From: Rikenellaceae bacterium
Lineage (GTDB): Bacteria > Bacteroidota > Bacteroidia > Bacteroidales > Rikenellaceae
Length of the DNA stretch: 64,000 bases
Assembly: GCA_015060045.1 (NCBI GenBank)
Contig: SUZH01000007.1
Coordinates: forward strand, 92,659 to 156,658
Direction: 5' to 3'
A model generated the notes under the pieces. That model worked only from the letters and a program-made list of their open reading frames with translations, was not told where the DNA came from and made no database searches. Positions 41,531 to 50,459 of this stretch are shown here, in pieces. Numbering within the stretch: position 1 is the stretch's first letter; each line of letters starts with the position of its first letter. The translations under genes were made by a program, and so were the position numbers.

Positions 41531-43108
41531 ATGAAAATTGCGCTGGCCCAGTTAAACTATACCATCGGCGATATTGAGGGTAATACTTCGAAGATTGTCG
41601 ATGCCATCCAACGAGCCAAACAAGAGGGCGCCGATCTGGTTCTCTTTGCCGAGCAGGCAGTGAGCGGAACCCCCGCCTTCGATCTTTTGCGTAAAACCAC
41701 TTTTCTCGAACTTTGCGAAGAGGCTGTCGATACGATCGCCTCGCATTGCCACGGCATCGCTGCCGTAGTCGGCTCGCCTGTATTGACGGCTGACGGTACA
41801 ATCAGCGCCGCGCTCGTTATCGAGCAGGGCGAGATCACGCACTGCGTCGGCAAGCACCATATCTCGGCACGTCGTGAGATGGGCTTCCTGAATTCGGCCA
41901 AAGGTTTCGAGAATGTGACGATCAAGGGTCATAAATGCATCATCGTCGTGGGTGACGACCTGCGCCGTGTCCCCGAATTTGACCGCTCGGCCGAGTTGAT
42001 CCTCTCGATCAATGCCCGCAAGTACAGCCGCGGCAGCCTCCACTATCGTTACGAGACGATGCGTAACCTCGCCTTTGTGGAGGGGAAGGATATCGTGCTG
42101 ATCAACCAGGTGGGTGGCGCTACGGAGATCGTCTATGACGGTTCGTCGGGCGTGATCAACCGCAAGGGTGAGCCTGTCCTCCTGATGAAGAGTTTTGAAG
42201 AGGATTTTGCTGTCTACGATACCAATGTGGAGCATCCGGTCATTGAACTGCCCGAGTCGATGAACCGTACCGCGCTGGTTTATCGTGCTGCTTGCCTGGG
42301 TCTGAAGGACTACTACCACAAGAATGGCTACACGAAGGCCTGCGTAGGTCTTTCGGGCGGTATCGACTCGGCGGTGGTAGCCTGCATGGCAGTGGAGGCA
42401 CTCGGTAAGGAGAATGTGCATGCCCTGTTGATGCCCTCGCCCTTCTCGCCCGATATGTCGGTCGAGGATGCCAAAGCGCTGGCCAAGGGGTTGGGCATCG
42501 GTTACAACGTGATTCCGATCTCCGAGATTTACGACTCGGTACTCGATACGCTGAAGCCCGTCATCGGCGGCACGGAGTTCGACTTTACGGAGGAGAATAT
42601 ACAGACCCGTATCCGCACGATCCTGCTGATGGCGTTGCAGAACAAGACGGGCTACATGCTGCTCAACTCGTCGAACAAGAGCGAGAATGCGCTGGGTCTT
42701 TGCACGCTCTATGGCGATACGGCCGGTGCCTTCAGCCCGACGGGTGATATCTACAAGAGCGAGATGTATGACATTGCTCGCTATATCAACATGCTGCATA
42801 ACGATGTGATTCCCGAGAATATCCTGGCCAAGGAGCCTTCGTCGGAGCTGCACATCGGTCAGAAGGATAGTGATATCCTGCCTCCTTACGAGGTGGTGGA
42901 TGCTATTCTTTATCGCATGATCGAGGAGAGCCAGCACCGCGAGGAGATTATCAATGCCGGTTTTGACTCGGAGGTGGTGGAGAAGATCCACGCGATGATC
43001 ATGCGCAACGAGAAGAAACGCTATCAGTTCCCGCCCGTGTTGCGCCTTTCGACCTGTGCCTTCGGCCACGAGCGTCTGATGCCGCTGACGAATAAATACG
43101 GCGATTAA
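41531..43108 (+). CDS. nadE: NAD+ synthase with degenerate glutaminase domain
   Basis: Last step of NAD synthesis, amidation of NaAD. 525 residues: an N-terminal nitrilase-type domain (1-260) and a C-terminal synthetase domain with the PP-loop VGLSGGIDSAVVAC (about 273-286), NSSNKSENALGLCTLYGDTAG and LPPYEVVDAIL. In the nitrilase triad Glu41 (LVLFAEQ) and Lys108 (VGKHHI) can be aligned, but at the nucleophile Cys position (normally xCED) the sequence reads VVGDD, with Val140; a Cys occurs four residues earlier. Glutamine use is thus doubtful and ammonia may be the donor. The synthetase identity is firm. Confidence 0.93.
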   Translation: MKIALAQLNYTIGDIEGNTSKIVDAIQRAKQEGADLVLFAEQAVSGTPAFDLLRKTTFLELCEEAVDTIASHCHGIAAVVGSPVLTADGTISAALVIEQGEITHCVGKHHISARREMGFLNSAKGFENVTIKGHKCIIVVGDDLRRVPEFDRSAELILSINARKYSRGSLHYRYETMRNLAFVEGKDIVLINQVGGATEIVYDGSSGVINRKGEPVLLMKSFEEDFAVYDTNVEHPVIELPESMNRTALVYRAACLGLKDYYHKNGYTKACVGLSGGIDSAVVACMAVEALGKENVHALLMPSPFSPDMSVEDAKALAKGLGIGYNVIPISEIYDSVLDTLKPVIGGTEFDFTEENIQTRIRTILLMALQNKTGYMLLNSSNKSENALGLCTLYGDTAGAFSPTGDIYKSEMYDIARYINMLHNDVIPENILAKEPSSELHIGQKDSDILPPYEVVDAILYRMIEESQHREEIINAGFDSEVVEKIHAMIMRNEKKRYQFPPVLRLSTCAFGHERLMPLTNKYGD

Positions 43109-43152
43109 GAAATTCAAAATTGATTTTCTCATCATTTTTAATTCTTAATTTC
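43106..43152. repeat. AT-rich intergenic repeat before rseC
   Basis: AGAAATTCAAAATTGATTTT and a following TTTTTAATTCTTAATT. Same type of AT-rich motif as at 18020, 27546 and 28460. Confidence 0.45.
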
Positions 43153-43159
43153 CAAAGTT

Positions 43160-43582
43160 GTGCCCAAGGTTGTTCAGCATAGCGGTACGGTGCAAAGCAC
43201 GGAGCAGGGCAAGGTGGTGGTACGCATCACTTCGCGTAGCGCGTGCGGTTCGTGTGCCGCAAAGCAGGCATGTGGCCTGGCCGAGGCGACGGAGAAGATC
43301 GTGGAGGTTTATACGACCGATTGGGCTCAGTACAAAGCCGGCGATGAGGTGCTGGTGGGCGTCAAGCAGCAGATCGGTATGAAGGCCGTGGCGATGGCCT
43401 ATGGAGGTGCCCTCGTAGTGCTGCTGGCCGCTTTGATCCTCTCGACCGAGGTGTTGCATTTGGGTGATGGCATAGCTGTGTTGGTGACGATCGGAGCCGT
43501 AGCACTCTATTACGGAGCACTTTGGCTCATGAAGGATAAAATCGAACAAACAATTCATTTCACAATAACAACAAACAATTAA
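43160..43582 (+). CDS. rseC: SoxR-reducing/RseC family protein
   Basis: Integral membrane protein often encoded with Rnf; in E. coli linked to SoxR reduction. GTG start at 43160; no ATG fits better. 140 residues: an N-terminal part with a Cys cluster (SACGSCAAKQACG) and two membrane spans (about 77-95 and 100-117). Its stop is immediately followed by the rnfB ATG, so it heads the rnf operon. Confidence 0.88.
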   Translation: MPKVVQHSGTVQSTEQGKVVVRITSRSACGSCAAKQACGLAEATEKIVEVYTTDWAQYKAGDEVLVGVKQQIGMKAVAMAYGGALVVLLAALILSTEVLHLGDGIAVLVTIGAVALYYGALWLMKDKIEQTIHFTITTNN

Positions 43583-44635
43583 ATGGAGGTATTATTTTAC
43601 ACGATCCTGACACTGTGTGTGTTAGGAGTCCTCGCAGCGGTAATTCTCTACTTTGTGGCTCAAAAGTTCAAGGTGGAGGAGGATCCGCGTATTGACGAGG
43701 TGGAGAAGATGCTCCCGGGAGCTAACTGCGGTGGTTGCGGTTTCGCAGGTTGCCGTGGCCTGTCGGAGGCTCTTGTGAAGCGCGATGACATCTCCGCACT
43801 GTTCTGCCCCGTGGGTGGTGGTGACACGATGAAAGCCGTGGCCGCATACCTGGGTAAGGCAGCTGCCGAGAAGGAGCCGCAGACCGCAACGATTCGTTGT
43901 GGTGGTACGTGTGCCAAGCGTCCTCGCACCAACCAATTTGACGGCGCCAAGTCGTGTGCTGTAGCTGCTTCGCTCTACGTAGGCGAGACGGGCTGCTCGT
44001 TTGGCTGTCTGGGCTTCGGTGATTGTGCCGACGTATGTACGTTCGGTGCCATCACGATGAATCCCGAGACGGGTCTGCCGGAGGTCGATCCCGACAAGTG
44101 TACCGCTTGCGGCGCTTGCGTGAAGGCTTGTCCGAAGACGATCATTGAGCTGCGTAAGAAGTGGCCGAAAAACCGTGCCGTGTACGTATCGTGCGTATCG
44201 AAGGACAAGGGTGCTGCCGTGATGAAGGCCTGCAAGGCCGGCTGTATCGCTTGTGGTAAGTGCGAGAAGGTTTGCGCCTTTGGTGCTATCACGGTGGAGA
44301 ACAACATCGCCTACATCGATCCGCAAAAGTGTAAGCTTTGCCGCAAGTGTGTGAACGAATGCCCGACGGGTGCTATCACGCTCGTAGGTATGGATCCGCT
44401 GCCGAAGGCTCCGAAGGCCGCTCCGGCTGCTGCTCCGAAGGCTGCTGCTGCCGCTGCCGCTCCGAAGACCGTTGAGGGTCCCGCAACGATTGCTCTGAAG
44501 GCTTCGGGTACGAATCCGCTCCAGCTCCTCAACGCCAAGAAGGCTGTGATGGAGTCGAAGGCCGATAAGTCGGTGGAGGGTACGGTAGTCGCGCTGAAGG
44601 AGTCGGGTCTCAAGCCGCTGAAGTTTATGCGCTAA
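43583..44635 (+). CDS. rnfB: Ion-translocating oxidoreductase complex subunit B
   Basis: Ferredoxin-facing Fe-S subunit of the Rnf complex. 350 residues: N-terminal membrane anchor (3-25), the 4Fe-4S motif GANCGGCGFAGC...ALFCPVGG, two ferredoxin-type pairs (CTACGACVKACPKTI; CIACGKCEKVCAFGAI; CKLCRKCVNECPTGAI). After about residue 270 comes an Ala/Pro/Lys linker and a tail with two similar pieces, IALKASGTNPLQLL and VALKESGLKPLKFM, not part of the usual subunit. Starts with no gap after rseC. Confidence 0.95.
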   Translation: MEVLFYTILTLCVLGVLAAVILYFVAQKFKVEEDPRIDEVEKMLPGANCGGCGFAGCRGLSEALVKRDDISALFCPVGGGDTMKAVAAYLGKAAAEKEPQTATIRCGGTCAKRPRTNQFDGAKSCAVAASLYVGETGCSFGCLGFGDCADVCTFGAITMNPETGLPEVDPDKCTACGACVKACPKTIIELRKKWPKNRAVYVSCVSKDKGAAVMKACKAGCIACGKCEKVCAFGAITVENNIAYIDPQKCKLCRKCVNECPTGAITLVGMDPLPKAPKAAPAAAPKAAAAAAAPKTVEGPATIALKASGTNPLQLLNAKKAVMESKADKSVEGTVVALKESGLKPLKFMR

Positions 44636-44671
44636 GCTTGTTTTACGTCAAAAAAAGAAAAAAAGCAAGAT

Positions 44672-46021
44672 ATGAAGACATTTCCCATGGGCGGAGTTCA
44701 TCCGCAGGAAAATAAGTTGAGCCGCGCCAAGGCGATCGAGGTGCTGCCTCTTCCCGAGGTGGTGCAGATCCCGCTCGGCCAGCATATCGGCGCACCCGCA
44801 ACGGCCAAGGTGGCCAAAGGCGATAAGGTTCTCACGGGCCAGCTGATCGCCGAGGCTACGGGTTTCATGTCGGCCAACATCCATAGCCCCATTTCGGGTA
44901 CCGTGGAGTCGGTAGAGATGGTAGCCAATGGTCAGGGTCTGCGTCAGATGATGATCACGATCAAGCGCGAGGGCGACGAGTGGGTTGAGACGATCGACCG
45001 CTCGACGGAACTGAAGCGCGAGTGCACGCTCGACGGTGCAGCCATCATTGCCAAGATCAAGGATGCCGGTATCGTCGGTATGGGTGGTGCAACGTTCCCC
45101 ACGCACGTAAAACTTTCGATCCCTCCCGGTAAGAAGGCCGAGTGCCTGATTATCAACGGTGTGGAGTGTGAGCCTTACCTCACCTCGGACCACCGCACGA
45201 TGTTGGAGCTGGGTGAGGAGATGCTCGTCGGTGTCGAGATCCTGATGAAGGCCATCGGTGTCGATAAGGCGATCGTCGGTATCGAGAACAATAAGCCCGA
45301 TGCCATTGCTCACCTCACGGAGCTTGCCAAGAAGTTCAAGGGCGTGGAGATCCAGCCGCTGAAGGTGATGTATCCGCAGGGTGGTGAGAAGCAGCTGATC
45401 GCTGCCGTGACGGGCCGTCAGGTTCCGCCTCCTCCCGCACTGCCGATCGACGTAGGTGCCGTGGTTTGCAACGCATCGACGACCTACGCCGTATACCGTG
45501 CCGTACAGAAGAACATGCCGCTCATCGAGCGCGTCGTAACGATCACGGGTAAGGGGCTGAAGGAGCCGAAGAACCTCCTGACGCGTATGGGTACCCCGAT
45601 CCAGACCTTGATCGACGCTGCCGGTGGTCTGCCGGAGGATGCCGGTAAGGTAATTAACGGTGGTCCGATGATGGGTCGCGCGATGATTAACCTCGCCTCG
45701 CCCGTTACGAAGGGCTGCTCGGGTATTACCGTGATGAGCGGTGCTGATGCCGAGCGCAAGGAGGCCGGTCAGTGTATGAAGTGCGCCAAGTGCGTATCGG
45801 CTTGTCCGATGGGTCTGGAGCCCTACCTGCTGTCGAAGCTCTCGAAGAAGCGCCAGTGGGAGCGTGTTGAGGAGGAGATGATCACCTCGTGTATCGAGTG
45901 TGGTTGCTGCCAGTCGACCTGCCCCGCATATCTGCCGCTGCTCGACTGGGTACGTTTGGGTAAGCAGACCGTGATGGGTCTGATCCGCGCCCGTATGGCC
46001 GCACAGGCACCGAAAAAGTAA
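44672..46021 (+). CDS. rnfC: Ion-translocating oxidoreductase complex subunit C
   Basis: NADH-side subunit of Rnf. 449 residues with the NuoF-like NAD/FMN site (GMGGATFPTHVKL, NGVECEPYLTSDHRTM, the SLBB-like region TGKGLKEPKNLL) and two 4Fe-4S motifs near the end, CMKCAKCVSACPMG and CIECGCCQSTCPAYLPL. It is shorter than the E. coli protein, which has long repeats at the C-terminus. 36 bases after rnfB. Confidence 0.95.
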   Translation: MKTFPMGGVHPQENKLSRAKAIEVLPLPEVVQIPLGQHIGAPATAKVAKGDKVLTGQLIAEATGFMSANIHSPISGTVESVEMVANGQGLRQMMITIKREGDEWVETIDRSTELKRECTLDGAAIIAKIKDAGIVGMGGATFPTHVKLSIPPGKKAECLIINGVECEPYLTSDHRTMLELGEEMLVGVEILMKAIGVDKAIVGIENNKPDAIAHLTELAKKFKGVEIQPLKVMYPQGGEKQLIAAVTGRQVPPPPALPIDVGAVVCNASTTYAVYRAVQKNMPLIERVVTITGKGLKEPKNLLTRMGTPIQTLIDAAGGLPEDAGKVINGGPMMGRAMINLASPVTKGCSGITVMSGADAERKEAGQCMKCAKCVSACPMGLEPYLLSKLSKKRQWERVEEEMITSCIECGCCQSTCPAYLPLLDWVRLGKQTVMGLIRARMAAQAPKK

Positions 46022-46043
46022 ACGAAAAAAAGAAAGATAAACT

Positions 46044-47009
46044 ATGGCTAACAAACTTATTGTCTCGCCGTCGCCCCACGTGCAGTCGAGCCAGTCTACG
46101 GCCTCCATCATGCGTGATGTTGTGATCGCGCTGATGCCCGCGCTGGTTGTCTCGGTAGTGGTCTTCGGCCTGAATGTACTCTTTGTGACGGCACTTTCGG
46201 TTGCTTCGTGTGTGCTGTTCGAGTACCTGATTCAGAAATTTGTGGTCAAGGGTGCCTGCACGATCTCGAACTGGTCGGCGATTGTAACGGGTGTCCTGCT
46301 GGCCTTCAACCTTCCGGCTACGATTCCCTGGTGGATCGTGGTGATTGGTGCCTTTGTCGCCATCGCCGTGGCCAAGATGACCTTCGGTGGTCTGGGTAAG
46401 AACCCCTTCAACCCCGCACTCGTAGGTCGTGTATTCCTGCTGATTGCCTATCCCGTGCAGATGACCTCGTTCCCCATGGTGGATAACCCCGGCCTGGACG
46501 CCCTCTCGGGTGCTACGCCGCTGGCCGCCGTGAAGTTCGGTGCCGATGTTGGTCAGCATCCGATGACCGACCTCTTGTTGGGTAACATGCCCGGTTCGCT
46601 CGGTGAGGTGGCTGCTCTCGCCCTCTTGGTAGGTTTTGTTTACCTCCTGTGGCGCAAGGTGATCTCGTGGCACATCCCCGTTACGGTGCTCGGCACGATG
46701 GCTGTGTTTGCCTTCGTGGTGGCCCTGACGCGCGGTGGTGATGCTGCTCTGTTGTGGCAGTTCCCGCTCTTCCACGTATTGGCCGGTGGTGCTATGCTCG
46801 GTGCTATCTTCATGGCAACGGACTACGCTACCTCGCCCATGACGACGAAGGGTTGCGTGATCTTTGCCGTGGGTATTGGTGTGATTACGATGTGCATCCG
46901 CCTTTGGGGTGCTTATCCCGAGGGTATGTCGTTCGCCATCCTGATCATGAATGCCTGCGTGCCCCTGATTAACAAGTATATTAAACCCAAGCGCTTCGGC
47001 GTGAAATAA
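46044..47009 (+). CDS. rnfD: Ion-translocating oxidoreductase complex subunit D
   Basis: Membrane subunit with covalently bound flavin. 321 residues, about nine membrane spans, and the family motif GKNPFNPALVGRVFLL. The SGATPLAAVK stretch (S-G-A-T) is the likely FMN-phosphoester site. Ends with an RFGVK motif. 22 bases after rnfC. Confidence 0.95.
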   Translation: MANKLIVSPSPHVQSSQSTASIMRDVVIALMPALVVSVVVFGLNVLFVTALSVASCVLFEYLIQKFVVKGACTISNWSAIVTGVLLAFNLPATIPWWIVVIGAFVAIAVAKMTFGGLGKNPFNPALVGRVFLLIAYPVQMTSFPMVDNPGLDALSGATPLAAVKFGADVGQHPMTDLLLGNMPGSLGEVAALALLVGFVYLLWRKVISWHIPVTVLGTMAVFAFVVALTRGGDAALLWQFPLFHVLAGGAMLGAIFMATDYATSPMTTKGCVIFAVGIGVITMCIRLWGAYPEGMSFAILIMNACVPLINKYIKPKRFGVK

Positions 47010-47020
47010 CGGATGAAGAG

Positions 47021-47668
47021 ATGAAAAGTACACTTATTAATATGGTAGCCGTGCTCTTCACGATCACGCTCATCGCATCGGCCGGTGTCGGTGCTGTGAA
47101 CATGATCACCGTCGAGCCGATCGCTGCCGCCAAGGCTGCCGCTACGGAGGCTGCTCTGGGTGAGGTGCTTCCCGCTTTCGAGGCCACCGAGACGACCGAG
47201 TTGACGATCGACGATATGCCGATCAAGGTCTACACGGCCAAGCAGGGCGAGGAGGTTGTAGGTTATGCCGTGGAGACGATGACCAAGAGCGGTTTCAGCG
47301 GCGTAGTGAAACTAATGGTCGGTTTCCTCAATGATGGTACGATCAACAATGTAAATGTATTGCAGCAGGCCGAGACTCCGGGTCTGGGTACGAAGATGTG
47401 CGATGAGGGTAACCCCCTCTTGGCCGGCGTACAGGGCAAGGAGGGTACGGCTACGTTCCGCGTGAAGAAGGATGGTGGTGAGGTGGACGCCTTGACCGCT
47501 GCCACAATTTCGTCGCGAGCTTACCTGGATGCCGTAAACCGTGCTTGCGTAGCGATGATGAACATGACGGGTCAGGATGCTCCCGACGGTGTTTCGGGTG
47601 CGACGGCCATGACCGAGAATAATGAACAAACGGAGCCTGAGGCTCAGGAAGGAGGTCAAAATGAATAA
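47021..47668 (+). CDS. rnfG: Ion-translocating oxidoreductase complex subunit G
   Basis: Periplasmic-facing flavoprotein subunit of Rnf. 215 residues: N-terminal membrane anchor (5-30), FMN-binding domain with DALTAATISSRAYLDAVN, where the S/T-x-A-T motif carries covalent FMN, and an acidic tail ([16 protein letters not shown]). It is 11 bases after rnfD, and its end overlaps the rnfE start by eight bases. Confidence 0.93.
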   Translation: MKSTLINMVAVLFTITLIASAGVGAVNMITVEPIAAAKAAATEAALGEVLPAFEATETTELTIDDMPIKVYTAKQGEEVVGYAVETMTKSGFSGVVKLMVGFLNDGTINNVNVLQQAETPGLGTKMCDEGNPLLAGVQGKEGTATFRVKKDGGEVDALTAATISSRAYLDAVNRACVAMMNMTGQDAPDGVSGATAMTENNEQTEPEAQEGGQNE

Positions 47669-48245
47669 GCTGCAAATCGCCTTGAATGGCATTTTGAAGA
47701 GCAACCCCGTCTTCGTGCTGGTGCTCGGTATGTGCCCCACGCTGGGTACGACCACTTCGGCCTCGAACGGTATGGGTATGGGTCTGGCTACGATGGCCGT
47801 ACTCGTGATGTCGAACTTGGTGATCTCGCTCATCAAGAACCTCATTCCGGACAAGGTGCGCATCCCCGCCTTTATCGTGGTGATCGCCTCGTTTGTGACG
47901 ATTATTCAGATGCTGATGGAGGCCTTCGTACCTGCGCTTTACGCTTCGCTGGGTGTGTTCATCCCGCTGATCGTGGTAAACTGCATCATCCTGGGTCGCG
48001 CCGAGGCCTTTGCCTCGAAGAACTCGCCCCTGGATTCGATCTTCGACGGTATCGGTATCGGCCTGGGCTTTACGCTCGCACTGACCGTGATCGGTGCCGT
48101 GCGTGAGATCCTGGGTAGCGGCGCAATCTTCGGTGTTTCGCTCGGTATTGCTGATGTGATGCCGTTGGTATTTGTCCTCGCTCCGGGTGGCTTCCTTACG
48201 TTGGGTTACCTGATGGTATTGTTTAACAAATTAGCCAAGAAGTAG
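47661..48245 (+). CDS. rnfE: Ion-translocating oxidoreductase complex subunit E
   Basis: Hydrophobic Rnf subunit. Start ATG at 47661, preceded by a GGAGG sequence (47651-47655), one of the few clear ribosome sites here; the open frame also has an earlier ATG inside rnfG. 194 residues, six membrane spans, with [20 protein letters not shown] and [15 protein letters not shown], both typical. Confidence 0.94.
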   Translation: MNKLQIALNGILKSNPVFVLVLGMCPTLGTTTSASNGMGMGLATMAVLVMSNLVISLIKNLIPDKVRIPAFIVVIASFVTIIQMLMEAFVPALYASLGVFIPLIVVNCIILGRAEAFASKNSPLDSIFDGIGIGLGFTLALTVIGAVREILGSGAIFGVSLGIADVMPLVFVLAPGGFLTLGYLMVLFNKLAKK

Positions 48246-48247
48246 TT

Positions 48248-48826
48248 ATGGAGATTTCATATTTCGCAATCATCATTGGTGCCATCTTCGTTAATAACGT
48301 CGTTCTGGCACAGTTCCTCGGCATCTGCCCCTTCTTGGGTGTATCGTCGAAGGTGGAGACTTCGCTGGGTATGGGTGCTGCCGTAACTTTCGTCATGGCA
48401 CTGACGGCCCTGGTTTGCTGGCCGCTTCAGACCTATGTGCTCAATGCTTTTGATATTCAGTACATGCAGACGATCGTCTTTATCCTGGTGATCGCTTCGC
48501 TCGTACAGATGGTAGAGATTATCCTGAAAAAGGTATCTCCCTCGTTGTATCAGGCGCTGGGTGTATTCCTTCCCTTGATTACGACCAACTGCGCCGTACT
48601 GGGTGTGGCTATTACGATGATCCAGAAGGAGTACACGCTCCTGCAGAGTGTTACCTTCTCGGTGGCTACCGCTATTGGTTTTGCGCTGGCTCTCGTACTC
48701 TTTGCCGGTCTGCGTGAGCGCCTCGATTTCGAGGATGTTCCTAAGGCGTTCAAGGGTGTGCCCATCGCACTGATTACGGCCAGCATCCTGGCTATGGCCT
48801 TCATGGGCTTCTCGGGTCTGGTATAG
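48248..48826 (+). CDS. rnfA: Ion-translocating oxidoreductase complex subunit A
   Basis: Membrane partner of RnfE; the two are inverted-topology homologues. 192 residues, six spans, with [20 protein letters not shown] (Fe-S-ligand Cys region) and [14 protein letters not shown]. Starts two bases after the rnfE stop and ends the operon. Confidence 0.95.
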   Translation: MEISYFAIIIGAIFVNNVVLAQFLGICPFLGVSSKVETSLGMGAAVTFVMALTALVCWPLQTYVLNAFDIQYMQTIVFILVIASLVQMVEIILKKVSPSLYQALGVFLPLITTNCAVLGVAITMIQKEYTLLQSVTFSVATAIGFALALVLFAGLRERLDFEDVPKAFKGVPIALITASILAMAFMGFSGLV

Positions 48827-48857
48827 TAAGAATGCGTATAACGCGATGATTTTTTGA

Positions 48858-48887
48858 AAGGGATGTTCTTTTGAACATCCCTTTTTT
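48858..48887 (+). terminator. Terminator of the rnf operon
   Basis: AAGGGATGTTC, loop TTTT-like, GAACATCCCTT, followed by TTTTT. Confidence 0.85.
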
Positions 48888-48898
48888 GTTGAATGCAT

Positions 48899-48941
48899 GG
48901 CAAAAAAAAGAGGCTACGACCGAAAGTCGCAGCCTCTTTTA
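48899..48941 (-). terminator. Terminator after ftsB-like gene
   Basis: Minus-strand stem AAAGAGGCTGCGAC / GGTCGTAGCCTCTTT followed by a T run; faces the rnf terminator. Confidence 0.75.
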
Positions 48942-48955
48942 TATAATAATAGGTA

Positions 48956-49228
48956 TTAGCGCATGATAAAGACCTCCTCGTTGGCGCGTTGCATCTGGAA
49001 TTGTTCACGGGCGAACTCTTCGAGGTAGTCGTCGTGGCGGAGTTGCTCGACCAGCGAACTATCTCGGGCAATTCGTTCCAGGTAGTGTTGCTCCTCGGCC
49101 TCCAGGTGGGCAATGTCGCGTTTCAGCTCCCAAACATGCAACAGATTTTGACCGACAAACACGAGCATAAAGAGCACGACAATGCCGGTTGCAATCCACC
49201 AAAAACGACGCGAGAGTTCGATTTTCAT
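48956..49228 (-). CDS. FtsB/DivIC family septum formation protein
   Basis: Divisome bridge protein. 90 residues: a membrane span (about 8-27, FWWIATGIVVLFMLVFVGQN), then a coiled coil (WELKRDIAHLEAEEQHYLERI) and the FAREQFQMQRANEEVFIM end, where the family usually has ReeYgM-like residues. Nine bases after queE; last gene of the thiL unit. Confidence 0.87.
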   Translation of the reverse strand: MKIELSRRFWWIATGIVVLFMLVFVGQNLLHVWELKRDIAHLEAEEQHYLERIARDSSLVEQLRHDDYLEEFAREQFQMQRANEEVFIMR

Positions 49229-49237
49229 GCCTTGCGA

Positions 49238-49873
49238 TTAGGGAATGTGCATGTATTTGTGGCTTTGGATCGAGATGCTCCACTCGGGGTGTGCCTTGGC
49301 GTACTCGACAATCGAGGGCATCATCTGCTCGGCACGGCTCCACTCGGGTTGGAGGTAGAGTCGGCACTTCTTCGATACCTCGCGGGCATTCTTTTCGGCC
49401 CAGGCGAAATCCTCCTCACACTCGATGATCACCTTCAGCTCATCGGCCTGTCGGTAGGCCTCCTTCAAGGGGGGCTGCTGACGCTTCGGTGAGAGACAAA
49501 CCCAGTCGAAGCGTCCCGAGAATGGGTGTGAACCCGAGGTCTCGAGGAAGATCTCCAACCCACGCTCGTGCAGCGCATCGCACAACGGATCGAGCGGATA
49601 GAGGAGCGGTTCGCCACCCGTCAGCACAATGGCGCGTGCAGGGTAGGAGGCGGCACGTTCGACGACCGTTTCGATCGCAGTCGGGGGATAGAGTTTCGGA
49701 TTCCACGTATATTTGGCGTCGCACCACCGACAACCTACATCGCACCCGCCGAGGCGGATGAAATAGGCCGGCTTGCCGCTGTGGAAACCCTCGCCCTGGA
49801 TGGTATAGAAATCCTCGACGAGCGGCAACTTGCGCCCTTCGTCCAAGAGCTCGATATGGGGATCAATGGCCAT
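49238..49873 (-). CDS. queE: 7-carboxy-7-deazaguanine synthase
   Basis: Radical-SAM enzyme in queuosine biosynthesis. 211 residues: YTIQGEGFHSGKPAYFIRLGGCDVGCRWCDAKYTW contains the CxxxCxxC cluster site (about 44-51), then VLTGGEPLL and CLSPKRQQPP. The final SIQSHKYMHIP is typical. Other que genes are not seen here. Start overlaps the hpt stop by one base. Confidence 0.93.
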   Translation of the reverse strand: MAIDPHIELLDEGRKLPLVEDFYTIQGEGFHSGKPAYFIRLGGCDVGCRWCDAKYTWNPKLYPPTAIETVVERAASYPARAIVLTGGEPLLYPLDPLCDALHERGLEIFLETSGSHPFSGRFDWVCLSPKRQQPPLKEAYRQADELKVIIECEEDFAWAEKNAREVSKKCRLYLQPEWSRAEQMMPSIVEYAKAHPEWSISIQSHKYMHIP

Positions 49874-50415
49874 TATTCGGTTACTACGTAGATATCCTTC
49901 AACGAACGGCCCAGCTGGTCGTAGTCGAGGCCGTAACCCACGATGAATTCGTTACCGATCTCCATCGCGCGGTACTTAATCGGGATTTGCTTCTGGTAGG
50001 AGGCGGGCTTAAAGAAGAGCGTGCAGACCTCCACCGAAGCAGGATTTTGCGCACGGAGTAGCTCGATCATGTGCTCGATACTCTTGCCCGTATCGACGAT
50101 GTCCTCCACGATGACGATGTGACGACCCTCGATCGAACCGTTCAAGCCGATGAGGTTCTTCACGGCGCCCGTCGATTCAGTGCCCTCGTACGATGCGAGT
50201 TTCACGAACGAGATTTCGTTGTTGAAGTCGATCTTCTTGATCAGATCGCTTAGGAACATGAACGAGCCGTTCAATACGGCCAGGAAAATCGGGGTATCGC
50301 AGTTCGAATAATCGGCATTGATACGGGTGGCCACTGCCTCGACGGCGCGGTCGATCTCCTCGGCCGAAATCATCACTTTGAAGCGACGATCATGCAGTTG
50401 GATAATATCCTTCAT
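49873..50415 (-). CDS. hpt: Hypoxanthine phosphoribosyltransferase
   Basis: Purine salvage, converting hypoxanthine to IMP with PRPP. ATG at 50415 (MKDIIQLHDRRFK); the open frame continues upstream but into the promoter. 180 residues: LNGSFMFLSDLI, FVKLASYEGTESTG and the PRPP-loop VIVEDIVDTGKSIEHM, plus FIVGYGLDYDQLGRS. A -7 element lies 25 bases upstream. Confidence 0.95.
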   Translation of the reverse strand: MKDIIQLHDRRFKVMISAEEIDRAVEAVATRINADYSNCDTPIFLAVLNGSFMFLSDLIKKIDFNNEISFVKLASYEGTESTGAVKNLIGLNGSIEGRHIVIVEDIVDTGKSIEHMIELLRAQNPASVEVCTLFFKPASYQKQIPIKYRAMEIGNEFIVGYGLDYDQLGRSLKDIYVVTE

Positions 50416-50439
50416 GATAGGTGTTGCGTTAGTATTCTG

Positions 50440-50447
50440 CAAATATA
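50440..50447 (-). promoter_or_regulatory. Candidate -7 element for hpt
   Basis: Minus-strand TATATTTG matches TAnnTTTG, between thiL and hpt, suggesting that hpt-queE-ftsB can be transcribed apart from thiL. No clear -33 element. Confidence 0.5.
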
Positions 50448-50459
50448 CAATTTTCTTGG

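Noticed and set aside
41552..43135. 527-codon minus-strand frame opposite nadE
   Set aside because: Shadow frame with His/Asp/Val-rich translation and no motif.
44648..46111. 487-codon minus-strand frame opposite rnfC
   Set aside because: Shadow frame; rnfC is well supported.
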